Assembly: GCF_029227915.1 (NCBI RefSeq)
Contig: NC_079877.1
Location: 12,833,351-12,897,350 of the forward strand
Reading direction: 5' to 3'
DNA: 64,000 nucleotides
Source: Hydractinia symbiolongicarpus
Lineage: Eukaryota > Cnidaria > Hydrozoa > Anthoathecata > Hydractiniidae
How positions within the stretch are numbered: the stretch's first letter is position 1; every line of letters begins with the position of its first letter. The translations under genes and the position numbers were made by a program. Below the pieces are notes generated by a model that was given only the letters and a program-made list of their open reading frames with translations, had not been told where the DNA came from and made no database searches. Below are positions 1 to 13,900 of this stretch, piece by piece.

Positions 1-3000
1 TTTGGTTATTTTTTATAGTTTTTATATTGTTTATTTTGAATCACCACTATCAAAGCTCCTCAATTTTGTTAAAGGGGAACTCCAGTGAAAATCACTTTTT
101 TCTTTTTCCTTTTATACGTACTCGAAAAAGCATAAGAAATAAAAAACAGCTTTCAGCTAAGTTTTCAGAGTTTTTTTTTAATAGAGTTTACCTAGCTAGG
201 TACTAGCTAGCTAAACTATATTAAAGTATTATGTAACCTGCTAAAAAAAGGAACATATTTTTTAAAAATTGAAAGACGCTTATTACAGTTACCAAGATAA
301 TTTTTCTTGCATATTTTCTGGAACATAAATTAGAGTTCCGCTTTTGTTAGTCGCATAAATTAACGTGTTCGCATAATCTGGCGATATATTGGCGAAAATC
401 ACTCAATCATACCAGGGTATTTTTCGTTGTCTTCTCTCATATCAAAAAGACAAAAAAACCTGGGGACAAGGGTGCATATGTTTAATGCTCCACAATAACT
501 CTTTTGAATATAAATAAACTTTAGAATTTGGTTTTTACATGTTATGAAAAAATTTCTCTTCTCAGCTAAAAAGTTTTTGGATATAGATTGCTCTACAACT
601 AATAAAATAGCTTTGTTTTAATTTTTTATCCCAAGAGTATCCCAAGAGATCATGTTTCCCTTACTGATGTTTACTGTTGCACAGTGTCAAGTTAATTTTA
701 AAGATAATAAAAACAACTTTAAGAACCATAAATATTTTTAGAGAAGGCAGCTATACACCTACTAAATATTTCCAAAGTTTAATGTTCAACATAAAAATAA
801 CTTTTCATAATTTTTTAATTTACCAGGGAAAACTATATATTTAAAACAAGGAAGATAAGTCAATTTAACAGCTCTTATTTAAATAAAAAACAAAATGACA
901 AACAAAAATTTTATGCCAATGAACAGGAATCGAAATAACTACCAGTCATCGGTCATGACCAACCAGAACTTGAGTTATGACTGACCATCTTTTCTCATTC
1001 TTACCCTGGTGATCAGTCAGTAATTGTTATTCTTTCTAAGTTATAATTTTCAGGTTTCTGGGAATAAAATGAAGTGAAGCACACCCAACAAATACTTTCT
1101 TTGGAGTGCGAGTTTGTTCCATACTCGATCAATCTCCACCATTTTTCGAAATTTACTGTTAATATTTTTTTTCAATCACACAAATTATTACTTTCAGGAT
1201 ATAACTTTTATTTGTATTAGTTTATTAGTTTGTTTATCCTGTTCGCAGGGCACAATTTTTTTTTCCCACCATGTGTTATTAATCACACCAGTGAACTGAA
1301 TTGTATGGATAACATGTTAAGCTCCCTTATACTGTCGATTACACACCTGCCTTTCAAATTTCTTATTTTGATCCCTGATTAGTCCAAGGTTTTTTAGTAA
1401 AATAAACCATTCATTTCAGCAAGAAGATCCAAGTTCTAACAGCCATTACAACTGGCAAAGCAAGTAAAAAAAAAAAATGAAAAATTAAAAAAAATCACTT
1501 CTACCTCGTACAGGTTGCTTTTATAACACCCAGATGAAATAAAATCAATAAATAAACTATTTTAAATTTAGTTCATTTTAGCTTTTCAAGTTGGACTTAT
1601 GGATCATCATGTCTCTCAATATAAGGAATTGACACGAATTGAGTCTTTCCTGTATCGAAATTAAACTGATCTTGGAAGATTTTTTTTTTTTTTATTTGCT
1701 TACTTAAGACAATTTTTGTTAATTTAGCTTGAATTTAAACAATATTGCGAGACGAAACCAGACAATATCAGAAAGATAAAGTACAACAAGAAGAAATGAT
1801 TGTTCTGAGCCTACTAATTTAATTTTCCAAAAGAATAAATATTTTGAATAGTGTTTTTAGTTTCCTCCTAAATTGTGTGGATGTAAAACAAAAACAATAA
1901 TTTTCGTTATCATATCTGTTACATAAAACGCTCAAATTAATGACTTTTACTAACAATTAAAAACTCCTTTTAACAAACAGGTTGTTAAAAATTACTTATC
2001 TATACTCTATCAACCTAGGTGGGATATGATGCTCAAATAAGTATTGCCAGCCTTGTTCTTAGGGGTTCTCATACATAATAAGAGAAAACTAACAATCCGC
2101 GGGGGCAAGGTCACTTAAGTTACTCAGATATGGATTTAGCTGATGAAACTTTTGAACTTAAGGTGGCAGTCAGAATTTCTTTTGTACATAATTAGTTACA
2201 TAAAATTGTTTTCACACTATATATTCATATATTTCTGTTATAACACACTTGTCACGATTTTATAGCTATATTACTATTATCTTTCACCAAAATACCTTAA
2301 CAATTCCTCTTTAAATTAAAACTTATAATAATTAATTTAATCTAAGGCCAGGATACACCTGTATAATATCATTAAATATATTTTACAATAAATTTATAAT
2401 TTTTCTACAATATACTTATAATTTCTTGTATTGTGATACTTTCATACCATCGTTGCCACAACAACGCTAGCAGATAATAGATATATCGTCACACAAACAA
2501 AAAGGCATTCAAAACCATATTACCAACAATATTATTAAAATCAAATTGGTTTGATTTTATTTAAATATTATAGCCATGCTGCAAATTATGAGGTTATGAC
2601 ACACATACCAGGTGTTGACATTATACATATTAAAACTACATATTAAACCTATATTATAAGAAATTATATATTTCAGTGATATCATACAAGTGTATCAGGC
2701 CCTTTAGTCTGCGTGCTTGCAAATTATACAGAAAGGAACGAGTAATTATTAAAAAGAAACGTTAATAACAAAAACAGTGCAGTATGTAGAAATTTAGGCG
2801 ATCTTCATTATGCTACACTGCACAAGCTTTAACTTTTGATAGTATTTTTGTTTTACTTTAAAAATTTTATTCAGACAAAATGTTTTTTTAGAGTTTTTAG
2901 TTTCAATAATGGCAAATAGTTCAATTAGTATTATTAACCTGAGTAAAGTTGCATTAAACTTTGTTTTCATCACATCGAAACAAAGAAAATAAGAAACAAC

Positions 3001-4149
3001 ATTTTACTACTAAATGACTCGCTTGAAACAAACATATTTTTTGTGAAAACAACTTTAATCAGTATACTGTATTTAACTTCTTACGTTGTATGTTCAGAAA
3101 AACTGGTTAAGAACCTCTGAAATAAAAATTACATTTTGTATATTTTCTTACAGCATGTTATGCTATAAAAATAAACTTATTTCATTTTTGCAACATTTTT
3201 TTGGCTATCGGAGACAAGAAAGTTAATACTGAGAGAGTCCCTAGCTGTAACGCTAAGTTCTCGTGTTTGGGGTTCAAAAGTTTAGTAGTCCCCCACTTGT
3301 CTCCAACATGAAAAATAAAAACGCAGGAAAAAGCTCCCAGGTCACAAAAAATACAAATTCTCGTTGAAAAACAAGGATTTTTTACATAGAAATTTCTGGT
3401 GACTCATCAATTTTGGTTTCAAGTTAAAATCATTTTATTATGTATTGAGGCCTATATTTTTAGGAAATGTAAACAGGCATAAATAATACACTGAGTAAAT
3501 AAATAAATGTGGACAGCTAAAAAAGGGTTATTGCCACCTTAACAAAACACAAAAACATGTTTTAGCTACCCCTTTTTTATCAGAGAAAAATATTATATTT
3601 ATATAAAATAAAAGCTATAAAAGTAATACACAAAAACAGGCCTATCAATAAGAAAATAACAGCAGAGCAATAAATAGCTCCCTCAAGGTCACAGTCTTTT
3701 TATTTATTTTATTTTATCTTTTTTTATATATTTTGGTTCTTTTTTTCTGTAAATAATAAAAAAGGGAACATTGATTTCCATGTAAGATGAATTGATATTG
3801 TTCAGCCAGAAAAAATTTTTGGAATTGGGGGAGCAATTAATGGCTCAGCTAGTTTCTCATTTCAGAATTATGCGAATTATTGATAGGCCTGCAAAAAGTT
3901 GGTAAATGCACATTAAAGTTTAACGTAGGAAAAGTGCCATTTTATTAAATATATTTTAGTGTTTTCTGCAGTGATATAATTTATCCACGTTTGTGGTGAC
4001 AAACGTAAAAAATGGTAATTGATTTTCCGCCAAAAGTTTGTTTGTGCATTGCTTTAGGAGGTAACTTAGCTAGATAGATAGATAGATGTGCATATTTTAC
4101 ATGGCTAGCCTCACAAATATCGAGGGATATACCCTGTCTATTATTTCCA
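1..4149. other. AT-rich non-coding stretch
   Basis: No coding exon, RNA gene or complete mobile element could be recognised. The stretch is very AT-rich, with long A and T runs and stop codons in all frames. It holds one copy of a dispersed repeat at about 1975-2100, annotated separately, and a short imperfect inverted repeat around 3210 and 3296 (GGAGACAAG/CTTGTCTCC). It may include 3' flanking sequence of the IAH1 gene, which is transcribed towards it. Confidence 0.5.
1975..2100 (+). repeat. Dispersed repeat, copy A
   Basis: The segment with the core CAACCTAGGTGGGATATGAT, followed by GATGCTCAA and a CCTTGTTCTTA block, recurs in reverse orientation near 11990-12150. Similarity covers roughly 100 bp and is interrupted by small indels. 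The family is not identified. It has no ORF or clear terminal repeats, so it could be a decayed SINE or MITE. Confidence 0.55.
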
Positions 4150-4420
4150 GGAGGGGCCATGGCTTAGATGGAGAGTCCTAGAGTATTTAATGCTCATTTT
4201 GAGCTACGCAGACCCAATTAGTAGGGCCCACGCTCTACTAGACAACTCCCGCAACATCTGACGGCCCACACAGTGTGCCATCTCCCCAATTTCCCTCACA
4301 TGGCTTGGGTTAACCCGGGGCTATGGTAACATTCACTCGCCCATGTTGAATCGCCGTCAAGAGGAATCGAACCCCGGTCTCCCGCACAGAGTACGAAAGC
4401 TATAACCACTAATCTACGGC
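4150..4420 (-). mobile_element. tRNA-derived SINE
   Basis: Read on the minus strand, the element begins with a tRNA-like head of about 68 nt (4420 down to 4353). It has an A-box-like block TAGATTAGTGGTTATAGC and a perfect B box GGTTCGATTCC (4363-4373). The first bases GCCGT pair with ACGGC at the end of the head, like an acceptor stem. A body of about 200 nt follows, ending near GGCCCCTCCTGG. Boxes A and B are RNA polymerase III promoter elements. A shorter, diverged copy lies in the FLAD1 intron. The head resembles Asp/Glu-type tRNAs around the T arm, but its anticodon arm is not convincing, so this is a SINE rather than a tRNA gene. Confidence 0.8.
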
Positions 4421-6181
4421 TATACTCTGGAAAATCAATAGAATTCTTGTTACATGTCTTTGGGTTCTTTCAGCTCATGCAGTCACACAAAGTTATAGGG
4501 ACTTCTTATTTGTAAATTCACCAAGCCATAAAATTACCAATGGTATATGTTTTGAAAACACGCTGTTTTGTATAAACTCAAAATAATTCCCAACCTACAT
4601 CTCTAAAATGTGCACTTGTAAAAGTACCTTGACAGATGTGAATATGTGGAGACAGACAATCAAAGCACAAATATAAAAAAGGCAGTGTAAGGCTTCCATA
4701 ATAAATTTCCTTGAAAGATTTTTTAGGTCTTAGTATGATTTACCACGTAATTACTTTCCTGTTTTAAATAGAACAAGAAACAGTATAGACAACACTACAA
4801 TTATACTGTTAATTCTGTGGTAAGGCAACTGCAACTTAGTTAATTGTTCTATGGGCCTGACCGACCAATGAAAACAAAAAAATAATAAAAAACAAAAAGG
4901 AAAAAAAAAATTTTTTTCCTTCCCATTTTGTGAAAATATAATGAGTATAGAACATAATCAATGTTATTTTTTGTTAGTTGAATGTTAATTTACAATGATT
5001 TGCTGAAGGACCGTAAGCTACTATCAACTTTGCCGTAGAACAACTAATTAAGTTGAGTCATCCAACAGTAATGTATGTTTGTCCTTTTATTTAACAGATA
5101 AGTTTTTACAGAAAAATTAACACGTCTTACAATTGAAAAAGGGTTAAGAAAAATTGTTTTAGGATCTCTTGGCCACTGAGACATTCATCATAGAGGTAAA
5201 AAATCTTTGGGACGAAGTTGAAAAAAGACATGGGAAGCCTGAAAAATATTTGTTTGGGAAGCATGCAAAATATATGCATAATCAGTACAATTTTGTCTAA
5301 AACTTGCAAGGAATAAATATCAGTATTATTCATTAGTATTGAAGTCTCAATAATAAAAACAAAAAAAAAAGAACTCAGTTTAAAAGTCAGTAGTGATCAG
5401 AATTAATTAAAAGCAATTGCCTGAAGACACTAGTAAAAACATGAGAAAAAAATAGGAGTCATTGTGCTATCGTGATTAAACAAAAGAATTTAGAAAACAA
5501 CTGTTTCGACTTTAATATTTTAGACAGCTCTTGGTTTTAAATTAACTTAATATAATTATATATAGTGGATAATAAAAAACGATTTTGAATCACCTCACAT
5601 CCCTGCGTCAAAAAAGATAATAATTAAGTAGTAATTTTTGTCGTTCACTCATTCATTGAAAAAACATAGAAAAGACATGACTGTATTTTTTTTGCCATTG
5701 TCATTGCAAATTACACAGACCTTGGATGGCACATCTCTGTGAGCAGTAGTTGAAATTATGGGTCCATCATGGGTATGAACTATTTTTCTCTCCAGGTTAT
5801 ATACATTATTTAGTTTAGTCATTTAAACCCTTTTTTACCGTTCTATTTCATGGTCCTGCTATGTGACTTTACCAAAACCAATAAAATGATTTTTAGTTGT
5901 ATATAATTTTTATTTGTATTTTTTCTCACCCGTCCTTATTTGGTAAAGCCCATGCCTATAAAACTGCATGTTAGTAAATGTATTAGTAAATAGATGGATT
6001 TTGTCATCATTTGTTTACTTTTCAGCAGTAAGCTTTTTGCCTCTGGCATTTGCGTTGAAGGAAGAAAGATGCTAGGATTTGGTGAAGAGAGGTTTTTCCT
6101 GTGGATTTCTTCCCATAAAAAAATGAGGTTTAAACTTTTATTAACTGAAAGTTCAATAGTTGAGATTATTACAACATTCAC
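4421..6181. other. Downstream flank of IAH1 with a possible decayed last exon
   Basis: This stretch is mostly AT-rich non-coding sequence. The missing last exon of IAH1 should lie here on the minus strand, because the fourth exon ends with a good donor at 6181. The best candidate is near 5125-5240: an acceptor TTTTTCAG precedes a reading containing KDFLPL, which changes frame into YDECLSGQEI. Family members have a D-x-x-H-L-S-x-x-G motif here, carrying the catalytic His. The candidate lacks that His and needs a frame change, so it is not included in the gene model. Confidence 0.3.
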
Positions 6182-9100
6182 CTGATTTGTTAACATGTCA
6201 TTAAATAAATCCACAAAGGTAAGGTTGTGCATGTCAGCTACTCTTTTGCATACATCCACGTATTTTGGGAGATTGGAATTAAAATTTGCACATGGTTTAT
6301 CTACAATATAAAATAAAAACATTATCATCATCATCATCATCATCATTCTTGGCTTAACGTCCGTTTTCCATGCTAGCATGGGTTGGACAGGGTATATTAA
6401 TGACCCTCTTCCAATCTGATCTAGACTGTGTTAGATCTAAACTCAACTTCCTCTGTATCAAGTCTATCCTTATAACCTCCTGCAATATTATTATATTACC
6501 AATTAAAAAAGAAAAAGCTTTACATATTCACACATTTCAGCCCTCTAAATTAGTCGTTTGAGTCAGCACTTTGCCAAGGTGAGAAAATGAAGTGTTAACA
6601 GTTTTAAATATCATCGGCAAAACTTGGGAATATCTATATTATAATACCTGTATACATCTGTCTGTCACGCAAAATGGTAGCTTAGCTGCACAATAGCGAG
6701 AAGCACGCAATGGGGTATAAAAAGGACGGACGAATCCGTGGATTTTCCACTGGCTAACGACTAGTTTTCATGTAATTAAGCGAATTAAATAGATTGTTAC
6801 AAAAACTTTTAACATTATCTAAAAAAAGAATAAAATCTTTTATCTTTATTATAAAGTGATTGCGTTTATCATTCAAGGTTCCTAGTGTTGTGAGCCGCAA
6901 CTTGAAAAACTAATTAACATGACAGACAATTTAATGAACTTTAGTAGGCTATTCGGTCTAGAAGTATCACAACAAAATTGAGAAAAAAGTACTTCTTTAA
7001 AGAATTGTCAGCTAGAAGCTTCTGATGATATCTGTGGGTGGACGAAAGGACCAGCTAGACATAGACAGACCTGGTGGTGGAATAATGAGGTTGACCAGTG
7101 TATAAAAGAAAAGAGGAAATTTTGGAAAGAGTGGAAGTCAGGTGGTAAAAAAAATATTTACTTAGAAGCTAAGCGTCGTGCTCGTACAGCAGTGTATAAG
7201 GCAAAATCAGAAGCAGAGAGAAACAGATTTGCAGATGTGTTAGGAAGGGAAGACCAACGCAATGAGGTATTCAAGATAGCAAACCAAATGAAGAAGACTA
7301 ATCAAGATGTTGTAGGTGAGAAGTGTATACGTAATGATGAAGGTATTTTGGCTAGCACAGAGGAGGAGAAAAGGGTAGTTTGGAAGAATTATTATCAGAG
7401 GTTGCTTAACACTGAGTTTGATTGGGATGAGAATAATTTGTTTGATGATGATGTTGTAAAAGGGCCAGCTATGCAGATCAAGACAGAATGGGTAGTGGAG
7501 GCTATTAGGAAATTGAAGATTGACAAGGCTGCGGGAGTATCAGGTATTGTTGCAGAGATAGTAAAAGCATCTGGATATTTTAGAGTTGAGCTTATTACAA
7601 GTCTTGCTAATCAGATTGCAAAGGATGGTGCTATTCCGAGTGGGTGGCAGTCGAGAGTAATAGTGAATTGTTTCAAGGGTGATGCATTAGAAAGAGGTAA
7701 CTATAGAGGTTTAAAGTTGCTTGATCAAGTAATGAAAGTTATTGAAAGAGTGATTGATAAGTTACTTAGAGAAAGAATTGATATAGATAAAATGCAATTT
7801 GGTTTTGTTCTAGGGTGTGGCACTACAGATGCAATACTTTTAATCAGACAGCTTCAGGAAATGTATTTAAGAAAGAGAAAGAATCTCTATTTTGCCTTTG
7901 TGGATTTAGAGAAAGCTTTTGATAGAGTGCCACGTAAAGTTATTTGGTGGGCTATGAGAAAATTAGGTGTGGATGAGTGGCTAGTTACGATGGTACAGTC
8001 TATGTACAGCAATACTAGAAGTCATGTTAGGATAATGATTCACTTAGTGATGAACTTAGTGTAAATGTTGGTGTACATCAGGGTTCTGTACTTAGTCCTT
8101 TGAGTGGAACAGCCTCAACATAGTAAAGGATTTGAGGCTATTGCTAACCCTAATTTTAAGGATTGCAGCATGTCCAATAAAATTTAAAACTTTTATTACA
8201 AAATTTTAGGAAAAGTGGTTCTGGTCAACATTATATAAAATTTTTAACTCACTTTTTTTATCCCATAGCCATTTCCCCCATGCAACATCGTCAACAGGTG
8301 GTGGACTCATCAAAACAATGTTTTTTACATTATTCTCCTTCAGAGCCTTTACAATATTCTGTATATTTTGCTCAAACTTTTTAATAGGAACATGACGATT
8401 GTCAAGTTTTTCATCAACAGAGTCATTTGATCCAAGAAGTATCACGGCTGTCTCGATAGTTCCTTTTGGCTGATTATCATTCTGAAGGAGTTCAGGAATC
8501 ATTAAATTTAAATGATCAGATGTATAACCACTAAAACCACGTGCTACAACATCACAAATTCTAATAAAAAGAAATCAAAAGATATTTAAGTAGATATTGT
8601 ATGTCTTTTAAAAAGATTAAATCTACTTGGGTCGAGAACCTTAAGTATTGCATATTGCATCCACTTGTATATAAGATATAAATACAAATAGAAAGAAGTA
8701 TAGAACATGAGTCCCATTTGTCCAATAGAACTACTGAAACATCTAATTTATTTTTTAAGCTGCTATACAATTTTAATTTTATAAAATACCAATTTACTAG
8801 AAATTCATTATTAATTCAAAATGTAAAAAACTTTTGGAACTTAAAAAAAGATTTGTCTTCTCCTAATTGATTGGTTTTTTTTTTAACACTTTTTATAACA
8901 AAATTAGCGAAAAAGTCATGTATTACATTAATGACAAAAATTATTCAGAGCTTTAATCACACTTTCTTTTTTGTGTTTCCTAGCATAAGTTGGTGGTTTG
9001 GGATATTATCTTGAAGAGTGTTGAAAAAGCCAAGGGAAAGTACAGGCCCCGTTGTCTGGAAGCTAAAGGAAGAGATTGTAGCAAGACAATTTAGTGCAAA

Positions 9101-10903
9101 AGTTCAGCAGTTAACCCACAATGGTCAGTGTGATAGTGACAATGTTGAAAGTACTTGGACTACTTTGAAGAATTGTCAGCTAGAAGCTTCTAATGATATC
9201 TGTGGGTGGATGAAAGAACCACTAAACATAGACAGACCTGGTGGTGGAATAACGAGGTTGACCAGTGTATAAAAGAAAAGAGGAAATTTTGGAAAGAGTG
9301 GAAGTCAGTTTAATTGGCTGTATTTTTGCATCCAATTTGTATAAGGGTAACAGAGGTTTTTTTATTTTTTTAGTGTTTTTACTGTCTATTTTTACTCTAA
9401 TGTTAAATCGGAGCAATTAAAAATTTCAATGGTTATGATGTCATAGTTGCTTTAGGTTTCCCATAATATACTCATGGTATATAAACAAAATTAAGACCAG
9501 CATGTTAGCAGGTGAATGGAAACTTTGATTTGTTGACCCTGAGCATGTTTATACATAATAAATTGTTAATATAACAATAGAAAGACAAAAAGACAAAGCA
9601 TATTCAGTTTTCATATGATTTGCATGAGAAATGCTAAATGATTTTTCGTTGAAACTTCACGTAACTCCAGATATAGCTTTTTAAATATTTATTTTTCTTG
9701 TCACTCGACTGCCATCTTGGTTATCTTCAACCTTCTTTGTCATTAAATATTTTTCATTCTAGCTCCAGTCTTTTTAGTGGCATGTGACCTTGTTATGTAT
9801 TATTTCAGTAGCGCTTTTTTAATTATTACTGACTGTAAAGCCAGAACATATATCTTCGTGCGGCAAAGTGAAACGAAAGCTCTCAACGAGGTAAAAAAAT
9901 ATTTACTTAGAAGCTAAGCGTCGTGCTCGTACAGCAGTGTATAAGGCAAAATCAGAAGCAGAGAGAAACAGATTTGCAGATGTGTTAAGAAGGGAAGACC
10001 AATGCAATGAGGTATTCAAGATAGCAAACCAAATGAAGAAGACTAATCAAGATGTTGTAGGTGAGAAGTGTATATGTAATGATGAAGGTATTTTGGCTAG
10101 CACAGAGGAGGAGAAAAGGGTAGCTTGGAAGAATTATTATCAGAGGTTGCTTAACACTGAGTTTGATTGGGATGAGAATAATTTGTCTGATGATGATGTT
10201 GTAAAAGGGCCAGCTATGCAGATCAAGACAGAATGGGTAGTGGAGGCTATTAGGAAATTGAAGATTGACAAGGCTGCGGGAGTATCAGGTATTGTTGCAG
10301 AGATAGTAAAAGCATCTGGATTTATTGGAGTTGAGCTTATTACAAGTCTTGCTAATCAGATTGCAAAGGATGGTGCTATTCCAAGTGGGTGGCAGTCGAG
10401 AGTAATAGTGAATTGTTTCAAGGGCAAGGGTGATGCATTAGAAAGAGGTAACTATAGAGGTTTAAAGTTGCTTGATCAAGTAATGAAAGTTATTGAAAGA
10501 GTGATTGATAAGTTACTTAGAGAAAGAATTGATATAGATAAGATGCAATTTAGTTTTGTTCTAGGGTGTGGCACTACAGATGCAATACTTTTAATCAGAC
10601 AGCTTCAGGAAATGTATTTAAGAAAGAGAAAGAATCTCTATTTTGCCTTTGTGGATTTAGAGAAAGCTTTTGATAGAGTGCCACGTAAAGTTATTTGGTG
10701 GGCTCTGAGAAAATTAGGTGTGGATGAGTGGCTAGTTACGATGGTACAGTCTATGTACAGCAATCCTAGAAGTCATGTTAGGATAATGATTCACTTAGTG
10801 ATGAACTTAGTGTAAATGTTGGTGTACATCAGGGTTCTGTACTTAGTCCTTTGAGTGGAACAGCATGCAAGCATGGAAAACGGACGTTAAGCTGAGAATG
10901 ACA

Positions 10904-10937
<34 letters not shown>

Positions 10938-13900
10938 TGATGATGATGATAAGTGTTAAATGCACTTTCCTCAAAAAAATACTTTGTGTAAACTTCGAAA
11001 AATGTTGGGCTGTTAAATGTTACTCACCTAATATATTCATTAGCCAGCATCCCCAGGAAACCTCCACATGAATATCCTTGCTAAAAGTAATTATTTGTCA
11101 AAAAATTATCAAAAAGCTGTTATTTCTAACTATTCTTGATCCATACTCTCACATAATGCCCATACACATATAAATTAAAGTGTCTTCAATTTAATTGGCT
11201 GTATTTTTGCATCCAATTTGTATAAGGTTAACAGAGGTTTTTTATTTTTTTAGTGTTTTTACCGTCTATTTTTACTCTAATGTTAAATCGGAGCAATTAA
11301 AAATTTCAATGGTTATGATGTCATAGTTGCTTTAGGTTTCCCATAATATACTCATGGTATGTAAACAAAATTAAGACCAGCATGCTAGCAGGTGAATGGA
11401 AACTTTGATTTGTTGACCCTGAGGCATGTTTATACATAATAAATTGTTAATATAACAATAGAAAGACAAAAAGACAAAGCATATTCAGTTTCCATATGAT
11501 TTGCATGAGAAATGCTAAATGATTTTTCGTTGAAACTTCACGTAACTCCAGATATAGCTTTTTAAATATTTATTTTTCTTGTCACTCGACTGCCATCTTG
11601 GTTATCTTCGACCTTCTTTGTCATTAAATATTTTTCATTCTAGCTTCAGTCTTTTTAGTGGCATGTATTATTTATGTATTATTTCAGTAGCGCTTTATTT
11701 TGGAAGGCAAATAAAATATCAAGGTGTGACTATAAGCCCATAAAAATTCATGGAAAAAGTTGAAGAGGGAAGGGAAAGGGGGCTGCATCACTCTTCCCCC
11801 TCCAGCACGAATAGGATTGAGGGCGGTTACAACCTCTGTAATTTGAGACAGCACTCAGCATTTGCCAAGGTAATTACTAAAATAATTTCAAAACATGTAC
11901 CTTCGCGTTAGCAATTATTTGAGGTGGTAAAATCGCACATGAAAGTCGCTAGGCCTTGTTGATCAGACATGTAAAAAATAGCCCAACGAAAAAAAGTATT
12001 TGTTCTTCCAGAGCATAGTTTAGTTGCCTCTTACAGCAACCTTGTCCCAAAGGATTGTTAAGAACAAGGTTGGAAATACTCCCTTGAGCATCATACCCGC
12101 CTAGGTTGACAGGTTATAGTTCAGCAAATTTTACAACCTGTTTGTTGAAATAAATTCTTTTAAATTTGAAATAAAAGAAATCATGCACACACCTGCTTTT
12201 AATATTATTTTTTTGTTTTATTGCTTAGAAAGCTAGTACATCATGTTGAAATATTTTTTTACAAAAACAAATCATTCGTACAGAGATCGATTGGAAAGTA
12301 TGAATTTATGTAAAGTATGAAAGTATGAAAAAAATTTTTAACTTTTTTGCGACAGTATATTATTTGTTTTTGGCTATGAAAGTCATTAATAATAGCAAGT
12401 CATTAATAAGGTCATGTGCTACCAGAAAGGACTAGAGCTAGCCTGAAATTTTTACCGAACAAGAAGATCGAAGCAGCCATCAAGGCGGCAAGAAAAACAA
12501 ATATTTAAAAAACGATATCTGGGGTTACATGAACTTTTAATAAAAAGTAAATATGTCATTGGGAATTTCTTATGAAAATCTTTCAGGAAGTCCAACTTGT
12601 AAAAGTACCTTAGGATCCCTTTAAAACGACACTACCGATACACATATATTATGTCGAAAAATGAACTTTGTGTTAAAAATGGAAATTTTTAAATGCTTGT
12701 ATTTTGCTCAATCTAAATTATTTTTTTGTTTAAAATTTTTAAAATTTAATGCACAAAATTCCCTATCCCAACTGGTGTAACTAAAGGTGATGATTTTTTT
12801 GGAGTTTTGAGTTACTATAAATTTGCAAGACTTTCTGCCATTATTCTTTCTCAGTATGAATAATCTTGCCACAACATGGGTCTCAGTTTTGCCAAAAATG
12901 TAAGAACATGCTATGGCAAATCAAAGATGGTATTCTTATAAAAATATCAAAACTACAACAAGGGTGCTCTTTAAAGGGAGCAGTGGTTTGGAAAGAAACA
13001 AGTATTCATATAATCTGGGAAAGTATACAGGATAAAATGAAACAGTTGTCATGCAAGCCTGTCTAATGAATAAATGATACTGACAGTAGTTCTGGACAAG
13101 TTTTATTGAGATTGTTAGTGAATGAAATTAGTTTTTATAGATGTTATAGTTAGTTTGATGTTTATATATTTATCCCATGGTAAAAATACTGAACATAAAT
13201 GAAAAAATATAATTACATACAAGAGAAAAACAGAAAGATAATTTAAACCACCTGTGTTTGAAGTTGTGAAGGTAGTCCTTAAAAATTTCCGAAGTATATA
13301 TATATATCAATGTTTTTTAAAAAAGTCAACAAAACTAAAAAAAACACATTTGATTCAAAAATAGACATACTAAATTCCCTTAAAATGTGTTTTTGTATAC
13401 GTAAATTTTAATGTAAATACAGCTGACAGCCCCCAAAAAGATGTTACATTAGATTATATGATTTTGGCTTTAACGATTGCGTGGCAGCCAAAAAGATGCG
13501 GGTGCTAGGTAAAGTGAGATCCTTTTTATTCCGTTTCTTCGCAACGAAAGTATTATTACCACTTTATAGGAATATATGCCAATCAGAAGTTATCTGTCTA
13601 CACTCAATAATAGTTTAAAGCTTCAAAAATGTTTCCATAGAAAGAAATGGCCTGGAAAAGACCTTTCTTTAGCAAGCTTCTTCATCTTTCTGCATGCCAT
13701 GCAGCTGTTAGAGTCAGAAGGGCTTACCGCGGAAAATATAAACATTAAAAAAGTTCAATATTTACGTAATTTACAGGTGCACTATAACAATACAGAATAG
13801 CAATATTCATGTAAGATTATGGAGTCTGACACACTGTGCCCTGTCTCATGAACAAGAATCAAGTTAATAGAGAGCCTTAAGCTAACCAAAATAATAAAGC

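Noticed and set aside
4353-4420. A tRNA gene
   Set aside because: Boxes A and B and an acceptor-like stem are present, but the anticodon arm is poor and the sequence continues into a SINE body with a second truncated copy elsewhere.
5690-5800. Minus-strand frame with HTHDGPIISTTAHRDVPSK and a CVIC pair
   Set aside because: It looks protein-like, but no family, splice sites or second copy was found, so it is not reported as a gene.
7192-10815. Functional LINE reverse transcriptase genes
   Set aside because: Both frames are long and well preserved but lack the YxDD catalytic box and the C-terminal half, so neither can be active.
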